Of a stretch of 26,894 nt of DNA, positions 1 to 8,769 are shown piece by piece. Each line of letters starts with the position of its first letter. Position 1 is the first letter of the stretch. A program made the position numbers and the translations under genes. A model generated the notes under the pieces. That model made no database searches, was not told the origin of the DNA, and saw only the letters and a program-made list of their open reading frames with translations. This stretch comes from a virus. Where the stretch lies: the IMG/VR virus record IMGVR_UViG_3300034280_000269, positions 1-26,894 of that record; one strand, given 5' to 3'.

Positions 1-2751
1 AACGGGGCGAGCGAAGCCAAGCAGACTTGGCGGCGGAATCTGCTTGGATACACCGAAGGGACGGTGGCTCAACTTGGAACGGGCAGCAATGTTACCGATG
101 CGGTTTCAAGTATTAGCGGCTTTTCTAATTCAATAGCATTTGTCGATAATGCGTTGACCCGTTTTGCCTATAAAGTCATTCAGACAGTTGCAAGTGCGAG
201 TTATACATTTTCCTTGTTTGTCCAAATGGACGACGACTCCGCTCCGGTGGTTGGCACTAACACGACAACGGGCGACTTGTGCCTCATTTTGGAAAGTAAC
301 TTCGCAACCTCTGGGATTACGGTTTCTCTTGTATCCGGTTCAATTTACCGAATCAGCGGAACGGTTACTGGAAGCGGATTGACGACTAGGAATTTTGGGG
401 CCGTTAAGTACACCGGCCAAAGTGCAAAGGGCTTTCGGGTTACAGGCTATCAGCTTGAAATCGGCTCGCTCTCCACCTACCAGCCCATCACCGACTTCAA
501 CACCGAGTTCAAAGCGGCGTTCCCGTCGCACAGCCTCTACGTCGATTCAAATGGCGTGGCCCCTGCTGTTTATCCCGGCGACCAAGTTGGCCTTGTGATT
601 GATTCGAGCCGTGGCGGGCTGGAGAATCTTGGGGCGGAGTTGGTGACGAATGGCGGGTTCGATAGTGATACGTGGTGGACGAAATCAACCAACGTGACTA
701 TCTCAGGAGGGCTTGCCAACTATAACACTGTAGCACTGAACAACGGTGTTTTCCGGTCTGGTGTTGTTACGGCTGGAAAGTTCTACGTTGTTACCTTCAC
801 GGTAGCTAGTTTTTCGTCCGGTGGCGTTCGTGTTTACACGGGCGGAAATCGAACGTCTACCTACGCAGCAACAGGAACGTATCGGGTTTTCTGTCTTGCC
901 GGAAGTTCTGACACCCAAATCATTTTTGAGGCAACGTCAGCGGGAACGGTCCTCGCTCTCGACAATATCTCCGTCAAGGAAATCCCCGGCATTCACCCGT
1001 ACCAGACGACCAGCGGAAGTCGCCCGGCCTTGTGCCGTACTCCGGATGGGGGCAGGCGGAATCTGCTGACGTATAGCGAGCAGTTTGACGTAACGAGTGG
1101 TGGGTGGGTTAAATTCCAATCAACAATATCACCGAACGCAACAACAGCACCCGATGGGACTTTAACGGCTGATTCGCTTATTGATACGGTGGCTTCTCAA
1201 GAGCACAATGCGTATCAAACAGCAACGACGACGACAGCGACTTTTTCTTGCTACGCAAAAGCAAGTGGCCGAAGTGTTGTTGGACTTCGGGCGTATAACT
1301 CAGCAAGTCAATTTTACACCGCGATATTTGATTTATCCGGTGGAACCGTAACGCTTGAAAATGAGACAGGGACTACGTTCAGTGGTGTTTCGGCTGCAAT
1401 TTCCGATTCTGGAAATGGCTGGTATCGTTGCAGCATCACCTATACTCGTTCATTTGGGTTGACGTATCACGTTATTGATTTAGCAACAAGCACTACTCCT
1501 ACGCTTGGGGCAGGTGGTTCAGAATTTTACACCGGAAACGGGACCGGCATTTTCATTTGGGGAGCCCAACTCGAAACCGGCTCCTCCGCAACCACCTACC
1601 AGCGAGTCACCACCACCCACGACGTAACCGAATCCGGCAAGCGAGACTGCTGGGGCCTGTTGGCAGACGGGTCAGACGACAGCCTGATTACGACGAGCGT
1701 GGATTTCAACACTTGGACCGCTCAGACACGGCGGAATTTGTTGGTCGATACGGAGAGCTTTGGGACGAGCAGTTGGACGAAAACAAGCTCGACAGTAACG
1801 GAAAATTCCGAAGCCAATCCGATAGAAAGTCTTTCGACAGCCGACTCGATAATTGAAGTTGCTGCTACTTCAGCCCACAATGTGCAGCAAGCGGCTACTT
1901 TCACTACAAGTGCTGTTCACACCTATTCTGTCTACGCAAAAGCAAACGGAAGAAACCTGCAATTCGTTATACCTACGGCGGTGGTGACATCAGGCTATGC
2001 AAACTTTGATTTGATAAACGGCGTGGTTGGTGATAAGTCGGCAGGTGTGACCCAGCAAATCACTTCTTTAGGAAACGGCTGGTATCGCTGCGCTATCGAA
2101 TTTACGGCAGCGACAGGTAGTTCGCAAACAATCAATTTAGCTTTAATTACAGCAAGTAATTCTGCTCGCGGCCAATCGTATCTCGGCGATGGAACCAGCG
2201 GGATTTACCTCTGGGGAGCCCAACTTGAACTCGGCACTCTCACCGACTACCAGCGAGTCGGCACCGACAAGATGACCGTGATGGCGGGGGTGCAGAAGAA
2301 TAGCAATGCTTTCACGCCTGCTATTATAGAGCTTTCTGCGACTTCTTTGACTAATAATGGAAGTTTTCATCTTGGCTCTGGTGAAAACAATACAGGAAAC
2401 TATTACTTGCAGTTAAGAGGAACATCTGTAAATGGATACAGTCCACGCATTTACAATTCTCCACATACGGGGGTCGTTTCTGCTCAATTTAATATTGCTC
2501 AATCCGCTAAAGCTGATGAAATAACAGCACGAGTAAATGGAGTTTCGGATAATGGTGCATCAGTTGGCACTGATGCAGGAACAGGAAACTTTGGAAACTA
2601 TCCTATTTATATCGGTCGCCGCAACAACGCAGTGCTTCCATTCAACGGCATCATCTACACGCTCATCGTACGTGGAGCCGCAACACCCACGGGGACGATT
2701 GCAGATTTTGAGCGAAACCTGTTAGCCAAACGTGCGGGGGTAACTTTCTAA
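1..2751 (+). CDS. Large virion adhesin with repeated lectin-like domains (5' truncated)
   Basis: The reading frame is open from base 1, so the true start lies upstream; GTG at 64 is only the first in-window candidate. The protein is built from repeated modules. Each opens with RRNLL-x-(Y/D)(T/S)E (about bases 31, 1057 and 1732), continues with S-x-YAKA and NGWYRC motifs, and closes with a GAQLE-x-G...YQRV motif (about 1560 and 2215). This is the pattern of carbohydrate-binding jelly-roll modules common in phage tail and head-fibre proteins. A variant module starting near NLGAELVTNGGF (about 630) lies between them. The last 170 or so residues resemble a LamG/concanavalin-like domain ending in IYIGRRNN...FNGIIY. 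I infer a surface adhesin binding host or environmental glycans. The exact structural position (tail tip, side fibre or capsid fibre) is not determined. The stop overlaps the next start by one base (TAATG). Confidence 0.8.
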   Translation, partial: NGASEAKQTWRRNLLGYTEGTVAQLGTGSNVTDAVSSISGFSNSIAFVDNALTRFAYKVIQTVASASYTFSLFVQMDDDSAPVVGTNTTTGDLCLILESNFATSGITVSLVSGSIYRISGTVTGSGLTTRNFGAVKYTGQSAKGFRVTGYQLEIGSLSTYQPITDFNTEFKAAFPSHSLYVDSNGVAPAVYPGDQVGLVIDSSRGGLENLGAELVTNGGFDSDTWWTKSTNVTISGGLANYNTVALNNGVFRSGVVTAGKFYVVTFTVASFSSGGVRVYTGGNRTSTYAATGTYRVFCLAGSSDTQIIFEATSAGTVLALDNISVKEIPGIHPYQTTSGSRPALCRTPDGGRRNLLTYSEQFDVTSGGWVKFQSTISPNATTAPDGTLTADSLIDTVASQEHNAYQTATTTTATFSCYAKASGRSVVGLRAYNSASQFYTAIFDLSGGTVTLENETGTTFSGVSAAISDSGNGWYRCSITYTRSFGLTYHVIDLATSTTPTLGAGGSEFYTGNGTGIFIWGAQLETGSSATTYQRVTTTHDVTESGKRDCWGLLADGSDDSLITTSVDFNTWTAQTRRNLLVDTESFGTSSWTKTSSTVTENSEANPIESLSTADSIIEVAATSAHNVQQAATFTTSAVHTYSVYAKANGRNLQFVIPTAVVTSGYANFDLINGVVGDKSAGVTQQITSLGNGWYRCAIEFTAATGSSQTINLALITASNSARGQSYLGDGTSGIYLWGAQLELGTLTDYQRVGTDKMTVMAGVQKNSNAFTPAIIELSATSLTNNGSFHLGSGENNTGNYYLQLRGTSVNGYSPRIYNSPHTGVVSAQFNIAQSAKADEITARVNGVSDNGASVGTDAGTGNFGNYPIYIGRRNNAVLPFNGIIYTLIVRGAATPTGTIADFERNLLAKRAGVTF

Positions 2752-3119
2752 TGAGTCAAACAGAGTGGAAATACAGCATCGTGATGATTGCCCCAACGTA
2801 CACCCGCGACGGGGCCAATGCAGTTGCCGAAGCACTGGGGCACGGGCCGAATAACTTCTCAGCAACGCTCTCGGCAGACGGGCAGACGGTGACGCACTAC
2901 GGTTGCCGGACACAAGCTCAACAGTCATTCGTGGACCTGCTGGCCGGAATGGGGCAAGGCGAGTTTCCGCCAATTGAGGGAGCAGACCCGCAGGTTATTG
3001 GTACTATTCTCGCCAGCCTGATTATCGACATATCGGAAAATGAGGATGGGTTCAGTCATTTCAATCGGGTCATCGAGGCCAACGGGCTGACACGGTTTGA
3101 AGTGGAACCCATTCAGTAA
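2751..3119 (+). CDS. Hypothetical small protein in the structural operon
   Basis: A 122-residue acidic soluble protein. Its ATG shares its first base with the stop of the adhesin gene, which points to translational coupling. I do not recognise a family. It begins MSQTEWKYSIVMIAP, has no transmembrane segment, signal peptide or Cys cluster (a single Cys), and ends in a segment around FSHFNRVIEANGL that looks helical. Its place between an adhesin and small virion proteins suggests a structural or assembly role, perhaps as a chaperone or small partner of the adhesin; this is inference from position only. Confidence 0.7.
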   Translation: MSQTEWKYSIVMIAPTYTRDGANAVAEALGHGPNNFSATLSADGQTVTHYGCRTQAQQSFVDLLAGMGQGEFPPIEGADPQVIGTILASLIIDISENEDGFSHFNRVIEANGLTRFEVEPIQ

Positions 3120-3149
3120 CAAACCACGATAGATGGAAAGGTTTAGGAC

Positions 3150-3527
3150 ATGCCATTTCTCAACGACCGGGTATTTGACAACGGCCTGACGGTCTTGGAC
3201 ACCGAAGGCAACCGACTGGACATTTGCTCCAGCGAGCCGACAACCTACACGCAGGCGACAAGCACGCTAACCCTCGGCAATAAAACGCTGGGTGCTGGCG
3301 ACATTGGAGCACCCGCTGCCGGTTCGCCCAACGGTCGGCAGGTCACGGTTCAGGCCTTGACCGCTGGGAGCGTCACTGGCACTGGCACGGCAACGCACTA
3401 CGCCATCACTGACACCGGCAACTCACGCCTTCTGGCGACTGGTGCTTTGTCTGCATCGCAGTCCGTGACCAACGGCAACACGTTTTCCACCAGTTCATTC
3501 ATCATTCGCATCCCGCAGGCGAGCTAA
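3150..3527 (+). CDS. Small conserved phage structural protein
   Basis: A 125-residue protein starting MPFLNDRVFDNGL. AAGG and AGGA purine tracts lie just upstream of ATG 3150. The pattern of LDICSSEP, LGNKTLG and a beta-rich, Thr/Ser-rich C-terminal half with an ATHYAITDT motif is one I associate with small virion proteins next to tail-fibre genes in many siphophages. It has no membrane segment and no enzymatic motif. It lies three bases before the next gene, so the two are probably co-translated. The role is inferred from family resemblance and context and is not proven. Confidence 0.75.
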   Translation: MPFLNDRVFDNGLTVLDTEGNRLDICSSEPTTYTQATSTLTLGNKTLGAGDIGAPAAGSPNGRQVTVQALTAGSVTGTGTATHYAITDTGNSRLLATGALSASQSVTNGNTFSTSSFIIRIPQAS

Positions 3528-3530
3528 CAA

Positions 3531-3980
3531 ATGGCTGACAACGTAGCAATCACACCAGGCAGCGGGGCAACCGCAGCGTCTGACGACATCGGCGGCGTGC
3601 AGTTCCAGAGAATCAAGCTGGTGCATGGCGCAGATGGGGTCAACGATGGCGACGTATCGTCGGTCAATGGCCTGCCCGTAAAAGGTGTGGGCGAATTGAT
3701 GGAGGCAATCGAGGCGATGCGGTTTGCGATTAACACGCTGACCAAGACAATCGGCATGGCACTACCGAATGCTCAAGGATTTCCAATCATGGAAGTCCGG
3801 CAGGCAACGGCGGCAAACATGAACGTAACTGCGTCCGTTAGCGGTACAGTGACTAGCAACATCGGAACCGGCTCGCTCGCCAATCAAACTCAGATGGGCG
3901 GGTTTGCCGCAAACGACCAAATTCCAGCTTTGATGCACTTGCAAGCCGACAATCTTCGACGCAACATTTTAGTCACTTAG
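3531..3980 (+). CDS. Phage structural protein of the ITPGSG-DDIGG type
   Basis: A 149-residue protein starting MADNVAITPGSGATAASDDI. The N-terminal block, with ITPGSG followed by DDIGGVQFQRIKLVHG, is a recurrent signature of small structural proteins encoded beside tail or fibre genes in siphophages. Residues about 52-80 (GELMEAIEAMRFAINTLTKTI) look like an amphipathic helix suited to oligomer formation; the rest is Ala/Thr/Gly-rich. The C-terminal part around ADNLRRNILVT is hydrophobic and short, which fits packing into a larger assembly. The exact virion location is unknown. Confidence 0.8.
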   Translation: MADNVAITPGSGATAASDDIGGVQFQRIKLVHGADGVNDGDVSSVNGLPVKGVGELMEAIEAMRFAINTLTKTIGMALPNAQGFPIMEVRQATAANMNVTASVSGTVTSNIGTGSLANQTQMGGFAANDQIPALMHLQADNLRRNILVT

Positions 3981-3990
3981 GAAGCAACCC

Positions 3991-5421
3991 ATGCCAACAA
4001 CCAACGGAAACCGAAAAATTCTCGACCTCAAGCGTTGGGAGTTTTGTACACCCTCACCGAACGCCAGCGCGGCGGGTTCGTTCATCATCTCGTCGCGCCA
4101 CTTCCGCCAGCAGCAAATGTTTGTCGTCTCTAATGCGATCGCGTTGATCTACAACCCAAGTGAAGATGGTTGGATCAACATTGCGTCTCCCGGCCTTGCT
4201 GGCACGTTTGGCGCGGGAGCGAGCGGTACTGCGGGCGGATGGTCAACCGGATCGACCGTTGGCGCAGGTTCGCTAACGGCGACCGCTGGCACGACATCCA
4301 CAATCACGACGAACCAGAACTTTCAGCGAGATTTGCGAGGTTACAAGGTCCACATTCTCTCTGGCCCGAACAATGGCGCGGTGCTGGATATTGTCAGGAA
4401 CACGACCGGCGCGAGTTCGGTTATCACGGTCGCCACGCAAGGAACTGCTTTCAGCGCATCGACGGTCTATCGCCTGCTGACCCCGCGCTATTATGTGGTT
4501 GGTGCAGGCACCCTGGCATCTGCAAGTTTTCGAGTCTATGACTACGCCACGAACACTTGGACGACGCTCTCGCAGACTGGCTTGCCCGCATCGCTGGCGA
4601 CTGATGGCAAACTGATCTCAACCCCTTCGATAATTGATGGTAACTTCAAGACGTTTGCCACCGGGACCGCGACCAGTGCAACCGGCACGACACTGGTGCA
4701 GACGGGCAAGACGTGGACTGCGAGCCAGTGGATCAACTCGCAGGTGCGCATCACGGGCGGAACCGGCGCGGGCCAAATCCGAACGATTACCGCGAACACT
4801 ACCGACACGCTGACAGTTGCGACTTGGACTACCAACCCTGATGCGACCTCGACCTATGCCATCGAGGGCAACGACAACTTCCTCTACTACATCGGAAACA
4901 ATGCGGTCACGATGTACCGCTACGACATTACGGCAAACACTTGGTCAACACTCTCGCCGGGGGTCGCTCGCGGCGGCGCGCCTACGACGGGCATGTCGGG
5001 CCATTGGGTTCACTCGTCCCCCGAATCGGACTGGACAAACGAAAGCGCGATCCAGAACGGGCGATACATCTTCTCTTTCCGAGGTGCTGCTGGCGCATTG
5101 CTCGACCGCTACGACATTGCTGGCAACACTTGGTCGGCGGTCGCTTACGCCCCCTCAACCGAGACGTTCACAACGGGGACGAAGTATGCGCTGCAAGGCG
5201 GAACGCTCTACATTCAGAAGGAAGCGACGGGCCGCTGGTTTGCCTACGACTTTGCGCGTTCTGAAATGTTCCCGTTTGGAACAATGCTTTATCCGCAGGG
5301 GGCAGCAATCCTTGGTGACACGGCTTTTGACGTAATCTACCGAGACGGATCGACGGATATTCTTTACGTCTACATGTTGCTCAATACTTCAACCATCCTC
5401 CTGCGACAAATGGTGATTTAA
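3991..5421 (+). CDS. Kelch-like beta-propeller virion protein
   Basis: A 476-residue protein. Three kelch-like blade signatures are visible: YDYATNTWTTL (about 183-193), YDITANTWSTL (about 311-321) and YDIAGNTWSAV (about 374-384). Two further segments, about 92-165 and 220-292, share a layout of T-x-TL, ILSGPNNG or ITGGTGAGQ, then a Thr-rich strand and an S-T-x-Y close. They look like small beta modules inserted between the blades. The fold is probably a propeller exposed on the virion, binding protein or sugar. GGAAG at 3979 precedes ATG 3991. Base composition is more GC-rich (GCG, CGC codons) than in the genes after 6660. The stop overlaps the start of the next mini-gene. Confidence 0.8.
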   Translation: MPTTNGNRKILDLKRWEFCTPSPNASAAGSFIISSRHFRQQQMFVVSNAIALIYNPSEDGWINIASPGLAGTFGAGASGTAGGWSTGSTVGAGSLTATAGTTSTITTNQNFQRDLRGYKVHILSGPNNGAVLDIVRNTTGASSVITVATQGTAFSASTVYRLLTPRYYVVGAGTLASASFRVYDYATNTWTTLSQTGLPASLATDGKLISTPSIIDGNFKTFATGTATSATGTTLVQTGKTWTASQWINSQVRITGGTGAGQIRTITANTTDTLTVATWTTNPDATSTYAIEGNDNFLYYIGNNAVTMYRYDITANTWSTLSPGVARGGAPTTGMSGHWVHSSPESDWTNESAIQNGRYIFSFRGAAGALLDRYDIAGNTWSAVAYAPSTETFTTGTKYALQGGTLYIQKEATGRWFAYDFARSEMFPFGTMLYPQGAAILGDTAFDVIYRDGSTDILYVYMLLNTSTILLRQMVI

Positions 5422-5582
5422 TGACCATTGCCTATCTCATCGAACTATTGCATCGCAAAATTGCCAATCTTTCGATGCTGCGCACCAGCGCAGCTGCGCT
5501 CGGTGAAATCGATAAGGTCGAGCAGTTGGACGTTCAAATCGCGGAGACAGAAACAACGCTTGAGGCGTTGCGGAGCCTGTAA
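5421..5582 (+). CDS. 53-residue helical mini-protein
   Basis: ATG 5421 shares a base with the TAA of the propeller gene, and its own TAA ends four bases before the next start. This wedged position strongly supports a real coupled gene. The protein begins MTIAYLIELLHRKIANLSML and ends IAETETTLEALRSL. It has alternating Leu/Ile and charged residues typical of a short two-helix coiled coil, and no Cys or membrane segment. It may be a small virion assembly factor or the partner of a neighbouring fibre protein. No family was recognised. Confidence 0.65.
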   Translation: MTIAYLIELLHRKIANLSMLRTSAAALGEIDKVEQLDVQIAETETTLEALRSL

Positions 5583-5586
5583 ATAA

Positions 5587-6654
5587 ATGGCTGAGCTGCA
5601 AGGGCTGACATTCCTGTTTGGCGGTTTGCTTGGGGCTGGGGCAGTCGGCAACGACTCCCTCACCCTGAGCGGAATCGCTGCCGGTGCGCCAGCCTGCGGC
5701 CAGCCAAGCCTTTCGCAGAATCACAGCCTGACCGCAAGCGTGGTCGCATCCGGTTCGCCGGTTTGCGGCACGACAACGCTGACGCAAAATCACAGCCTCG
5801 CAGCAAACAGCCTTGCCACTGGTTCGCCGGTGGTGGGGGCAACCACCCTCTCGCAGAACCACAGCCTCACGGCGACGGGGTTTGACAGCGCGAAGGCGCA
5901 GGTACGCGAAACAACGCTGACGCAGAATCACGTGCTGGGGCCAAGCGGATTGGCAACGGGTTCTCCTGTAGTTGGCAGTCTGGCAATCGGGCAAAACAAC
6001 GCTTTCAGTTTGAATAATCTGATTTTTGGCGCGCCTGTTCTGGGTTCACCAACTTTAAGTGTTATTCAACCAAACAACGAAGTTAATTGGTGGTTCTATT
6101 GGTATAAACCTAAAGGTCTAAAAATGAAAAAAAACCAACCGGGACAATCAATTACCCTGCTTGCCATTGACACGCTTACCGGCACGCCAAAAACCGGGGA
6201 TGCAGCAAACTTAACCGCTTACGTTTCAAAGGACGATGGCACGGTAACTGCACTGGCAGACACCACCGCACTACAACTCAACGCCACAAACGCCAAAGGG
6301 CTTTACAGTTGGTCGTTGACTCAAGCAGAAACCAATGGCGACAAGCTGGTGTTCTCGGGCAAAAGCACAACGCTTGATGTCGAGCTGGTACCGGAAGTTG
6401 TCTACCCAACACAGTCAGCAGTCGGAAATGGTGGAGTTTCTTATACGGTAACTGTAACGGATGGTTCTTTTCCTCTGGATGGAGTAGCTGTCTGGGTGAC
6501 AACCGACCAATCAGGAAACAATTCGATTGCTGGACCTGTTTACACAAATGCAATGGGCCAAGCTGTTTTTACTTTGGAACCTGGCTCCTATTATGCTTTC
6601 TGCCAAAGGTCCGGCGTAAATTTTCAAAACCCCCAGCTAATTACGGTAGCCTAG
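5587..6654 (+). CDS. Virion protein: six 23-residue repeats plus two beta domains
   Basis: A 355-residue protein in three parts. Residues 22-159 are six tandem 23-residue repeats of the form NHSLTA-x2-LATGSPVVG-x3-LSQ. Residues about 180-272 (MKKNQPGQSITLLAIDTLTG onward) form a domain often encoded alone or as a module in phage structural genes, with KDDGTVTAL and GLYSWSLTQAETN blocks. Residues about 284-355 resemble an Ig/transthyretin-like domain (VTDGSFPLDGVAVWVTT). An in-frame ATG at 6124 could give a shorter product lacking the repeats, but it has no clear ribosome site, so I keep 5587. The repeats are known as an elongated spacer type in phage tail-fibre-like proteins. I infer a fibre or spike component. 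Confidence 0.78.
   Translation: MAELQGLTFLFGGLLGAGAVGNDSLTLSGIAAGAPACGQPSLSQNHSLTASVVASGSPVCGTTTLTQNHSLAANSLATGSPVVGATTLSQNHSLTATGFDSAKAQVRETTLTQNHVLGPSGLATGSPVVGSLAIGQNNAFSLNNLIFGAPVLGSPTLSVIQPNNEVNWWFYWYKPKGLKMKKNQPGQSITLLAIDTLTGTPKTGDAANLTAYVSKDDGTVTALADTTALQLNATNAKGLYSWSLTQAETNGDKLVFSGKSTTLDVELVPEVVYPTQSAVGNGGVSYTVTVTDGSFPLDGVAVWVTTDQSGNNSIAGPVYTNAMGQAVFTLEPGSYYAFCQRSGVNFQNPQLITVA
5650..6063 (+). repeat. Six tandem 69-bp repeats encoding 23-residue units
   Basis: The six units fill 414 bases exactly, with starts at 5650, 5719, 5788, 5857, 5926 and 5995. Conserved positions are Asn-His (or Asn-Asn/Asn-Asp) at the start, a G-(A/S)-P-x-x-G core and Leu-(S/T)-Gln at the end. The fourth unit has lost the GSPVVG core (it reads GFDSAKAQVRE), and the sixth is the most diverged. 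Such repeats expand and contract by recombination and may set fibre length. Confidence 0.85.
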
Positions 6655-6661
6655 GTACAAA

Positions 6662-7207
6662 ATGACTACAATTATCGGCACACCAGTTGTTGTTACACCA
6701 CAATACAACACGTTTACAAATAATGGTTTCACCAATGTCAGCAATGTAAAAGCGTTGTATGGTGCAACTGGTTATGACAGCATCCTTGATGACCTGTCAT
6801 CTGATGATGTTGATGAAATCATGTCACAAGTAATCTTTGATGCTGAACAAACGGTCATCTTGCGACTAAACCGCTTCTACAAGAATGAAGATCTTGTCAA
6901 CAGCGCATGGGTCCGAAGTCGTACAACCTGGATTGCAGCACACCTGCTTTCCAAGCGTCGTGGGAATGAACACTACTTTGCTGACCTATATGAGGATGCT
7001 CTCCGGGAATTGGATGGAATTGCATCAGGTGAGATCAACCCACTGGTTGATATTCCTACCAGAGATACCATCATCCCGAGCATGTCCAACATCTACATTG
7101 ATGAGATGTTTGTTTCCGCCAAGACTCGGGTTCGACAGAACATCAGTGTGGGTGGTTCCTACAGTGGTCAGGACATCTCGTTTGGCTACTTTTGGGGTTG
7201 GCTGTGA
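6662..7207 (+). CDS. Putative head-tail connector/adaptor protein
   Basis: A 181-residue protein. The central part reads DAEQTVILRLNRFY...WVRSRTTWIAAHLLSKRRGNEHY...LYEDALRELDGI. It is predominantly helical with a conserved Arg/Trp core, and is followed by a short beta tail ending in Gly/Phe/Trp. This resembles the small helical adaptor proteins that cap the portal (gp6/gp15-like, or the Mu gp36/DUF1320 group). The next gene, a tail-completion type, starts inside its stop codon (GTGA), which is the usual connector-completion-terminator order. The assignment rests on fold-like features and neighbours and is moderate. A head-completion protein is the main alternative. Confidence 0.65.
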   Translation: MTTIIGTPVVVTPQYNTFTNNGFTNVSNVKALYGATGYDSILDDLSSDDVDEIMSQVIFDAEQTVILRLNRFYKNEDLVNSAWVRSRTTWIAAHLLSKRRGNEHYFADLYEDALRELDGIASGEINPLVDIPTRDTIIPSMSNIYIDEMFVSAKTRVRQNISVGGSYSGQDISFGYFWGWL

Positions 7208-7797
7208 CAACTAGAATTGCCATCCCTCGAAACGGGATAGCCAAACTGAAGGAACTGACCAAGAACATTGGCGGGTATATTTCTGGAAGAAAGCTGGATG
7301 AGCATGGGATTGGGCGGGTGTTCTGGAATACCCTCGCATCCTATCTCTTCCAGAAAATTTATGAGGCTTATGTGGTAAAGTCTCATGGTGGAACAGATGA
7401 ACTTGGTAATGCTTGGGAACCATTAGCCGAATCAACTGTCAGCATGAAGAAAGCAGCTACCAGCGCACTACGTTCAGCCCGGTCCAAGGAAAAGAAATAC
7501 CTGCGAGGATTGAAACCTGAGAGATCCCACAAACGATTGATCATGCGAGAGACTGACAGATTGATCAACAGTTTCAAGCCATCCATCATTCGTGGGTTCG
7601 GAGAATACACCGCAAGGAATGATCAGATTGCCTACAAGACAACCAGATCATTTGTGATTGGAACTGACGTTGAATATGCCAAGTACCATAATTCAACCAG
7701 ACCAGTCATCCCCGACAATGCTGACATTTGGGTAAAAGAAGCAATTGAAGCTGCTGTTGATGCAGCAAGAGAACGATTGATACAGGTGGTACGATGA
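7204..7797 (+). CDS. Tail completion / virion morphogenesis protein (HK97 gp10 / Mu gpG type)
   Basis: A 197-residue protein from GTG 7204, chosen because GTG forms a 4-base GTGA overlap with the previous stop; TTG 7192 would add four residues. The order of motifs is characteristic of this family: GNAWEPLAESTVSMK (about 70-85), RETDRLINSFKP (about 120-132), then FVIGTDVEYAKYHNS (about 152-167). It is rich in Lys/Arg between about 85 and 115. Members act at the head-tail joint or in tail completion. The stop overlaps the next ATG (ATGA), which fits a coupled connector cassette. Confidence 0.72.
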   Translation: MTTRIAIPRNGIAKLKELTKNIGGYISGRKLDEHGIGRVFWNTLASYLFQKIYEAYVVKSHGGTDELGNAWEPLAESTVSMKKAATSALRSARSKEKKYLRGLKPERSHKRLIMRETDRLINSFKPSIIRGFGEYTARNDQIAYKTTRSFVIGTDVEYAKYHNSTRPVIPDNADIWVKEAIEAAVDAARERLIQVVR

Positions 7798-8378
7798 GTG
7801 ATTACGCTTTACTGTCAGGTGTTCAAACCTACCTGCGATCACTCGATCTGTTTGATGACACCAATTGTGGGGTTCAGATTGACGAACGACCTCCACCTGT
7901 CATCCCGGACTTCTATGCTTCCATCCACATGATTGAAACCCGCACAGGGAAATTCGATGATGGTGGATTGATTGAAGAAATCTATGTGTTTGGGGTGACA
8001 GTCTCCAAGCGCATCAAGGCAGTTCCCCGAGACAGAATCGCGGGAGATGTCTACATTGAACAACTGGCAGGTCTGTCTCGAATCTGCCGTTATGTTGTAG
8101 CTGCCCTGCATCATCGTTCATCCCCAATCATTACAGCCAACACCTTGGTTGATGATGAGGACAATGCAGGGTATTTGGCTATTGTTGCAGGTGAGAAGTT
8201 CATCAATGTTCCAACGTGGATTGGCACAACTGGTGTCCCGCAACTGCACAATGAAGAATGGTTCCATGGGACGTACAATACCCGCAATGCAAGAATGGAG
8301 TCTCCAGGATTTGTTGGGATGAGCAAAACCTGTCGATTCCGTGTTACCAAGATCACCAAACAAAAGGACAATTGCTAA
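7794..8378 (+). CDS. Putative tail terminator-like / neck protein
   Basis: A 194-residue alpha/beta protein beginning MSDYALLSGVQTYLRSLDLF. ATG 7794 overlaps the previous TGA, and its own TAA shares a base with the next ATG. The early helix, then DERPPPVIPDFYASIHMIET and a strand-rich central region with a VTVSKRIKAV stretch, look like small neck or terminator proteins that dock on the tail tube. The position directly after a gp10-like completion gene and before the tube gene agrees with that. No clear family signature was recognised, so the role is inferred from order. Confidence 0.6.
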   Translation: MSDYALLSGVQTYLRSLDLFDDTNCGVQIDERPPPVIPDFYASIHMIETRTGKFDDGGLIEEIYVFGVTVSKRIKAVPRDRIAGDVYIEQLAGLSRICRYVVAALHHRSSPIITANTLVDDEDNAGYLAIVAGEKFINVPTWIGTTGVPQLHNEEWFHGTYNTRNARMESPGFVGMSKTCRFRVTKITKQKDNC

Positions 8379-8731
8379 TGAACAACATTCCACTTTTCAA
8401 ATCCCGCGAAGATTTGGGTTCCAACCGTTTCTATGCTTTCATCAACGGGGCAAAACCAACCAACGAGTTCATCCCGGTGAAACGCATTGTCCATGTCAGC
8501 CGGGTTGAAAAAAAGGATCAACCTTATCATCGTGAGGTTCGTCCTGCATTTGGAAGAGTCACCCGCTGGGTTTATACTGCACCGCAAGTGTGGGAAGATG
8601 TCATGGAAACCGGGAAACACATGATTACCACAAATGACCCGGAAGCAGTCAGTGATTACCATTCCCTTATTGCCCTTGGGCTCGGGGACCGAATTATTGT
8701 TGTCGATGGTCAACAAAAACCCGCAACCTGA
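8378..8731 (+). CDS. Hypothetical small tail-region protein
   Basis: A 117-residue protein from ATG 8378, which shares its first base with the previous stop. The open frame extends upstream to 8258, but that would overlap the preceding gene by about 120 bases, so I keep the coupled start. It begins MNNIPLFKSREDLGS, has a strand-rich core (KRIVHVSRVEKKD; FGRVTRWVYTAPQVWEDVM) and ends DRIIVVDGQQKPAT. It has no Cys or membrane segment. Its place between the neck genes and the probable tube gene suggests a tail component. No family was recognised. Confidence 0.6.
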   Translation: MNNIPLFKSREDLGSNRFYAFINGAKPTNEFIPVKRIVHVSRVEKKDQPYHREVRPAFGRVTRWVYTAPQVWEDVMETGKHMITTNDPEAVSDYHSLIALGLGDRIIVVDGQQKPAT

Positions 8732-8769
8732 TCATTAACAATTCAATTCCAGCAATCGGAGAAATATGA

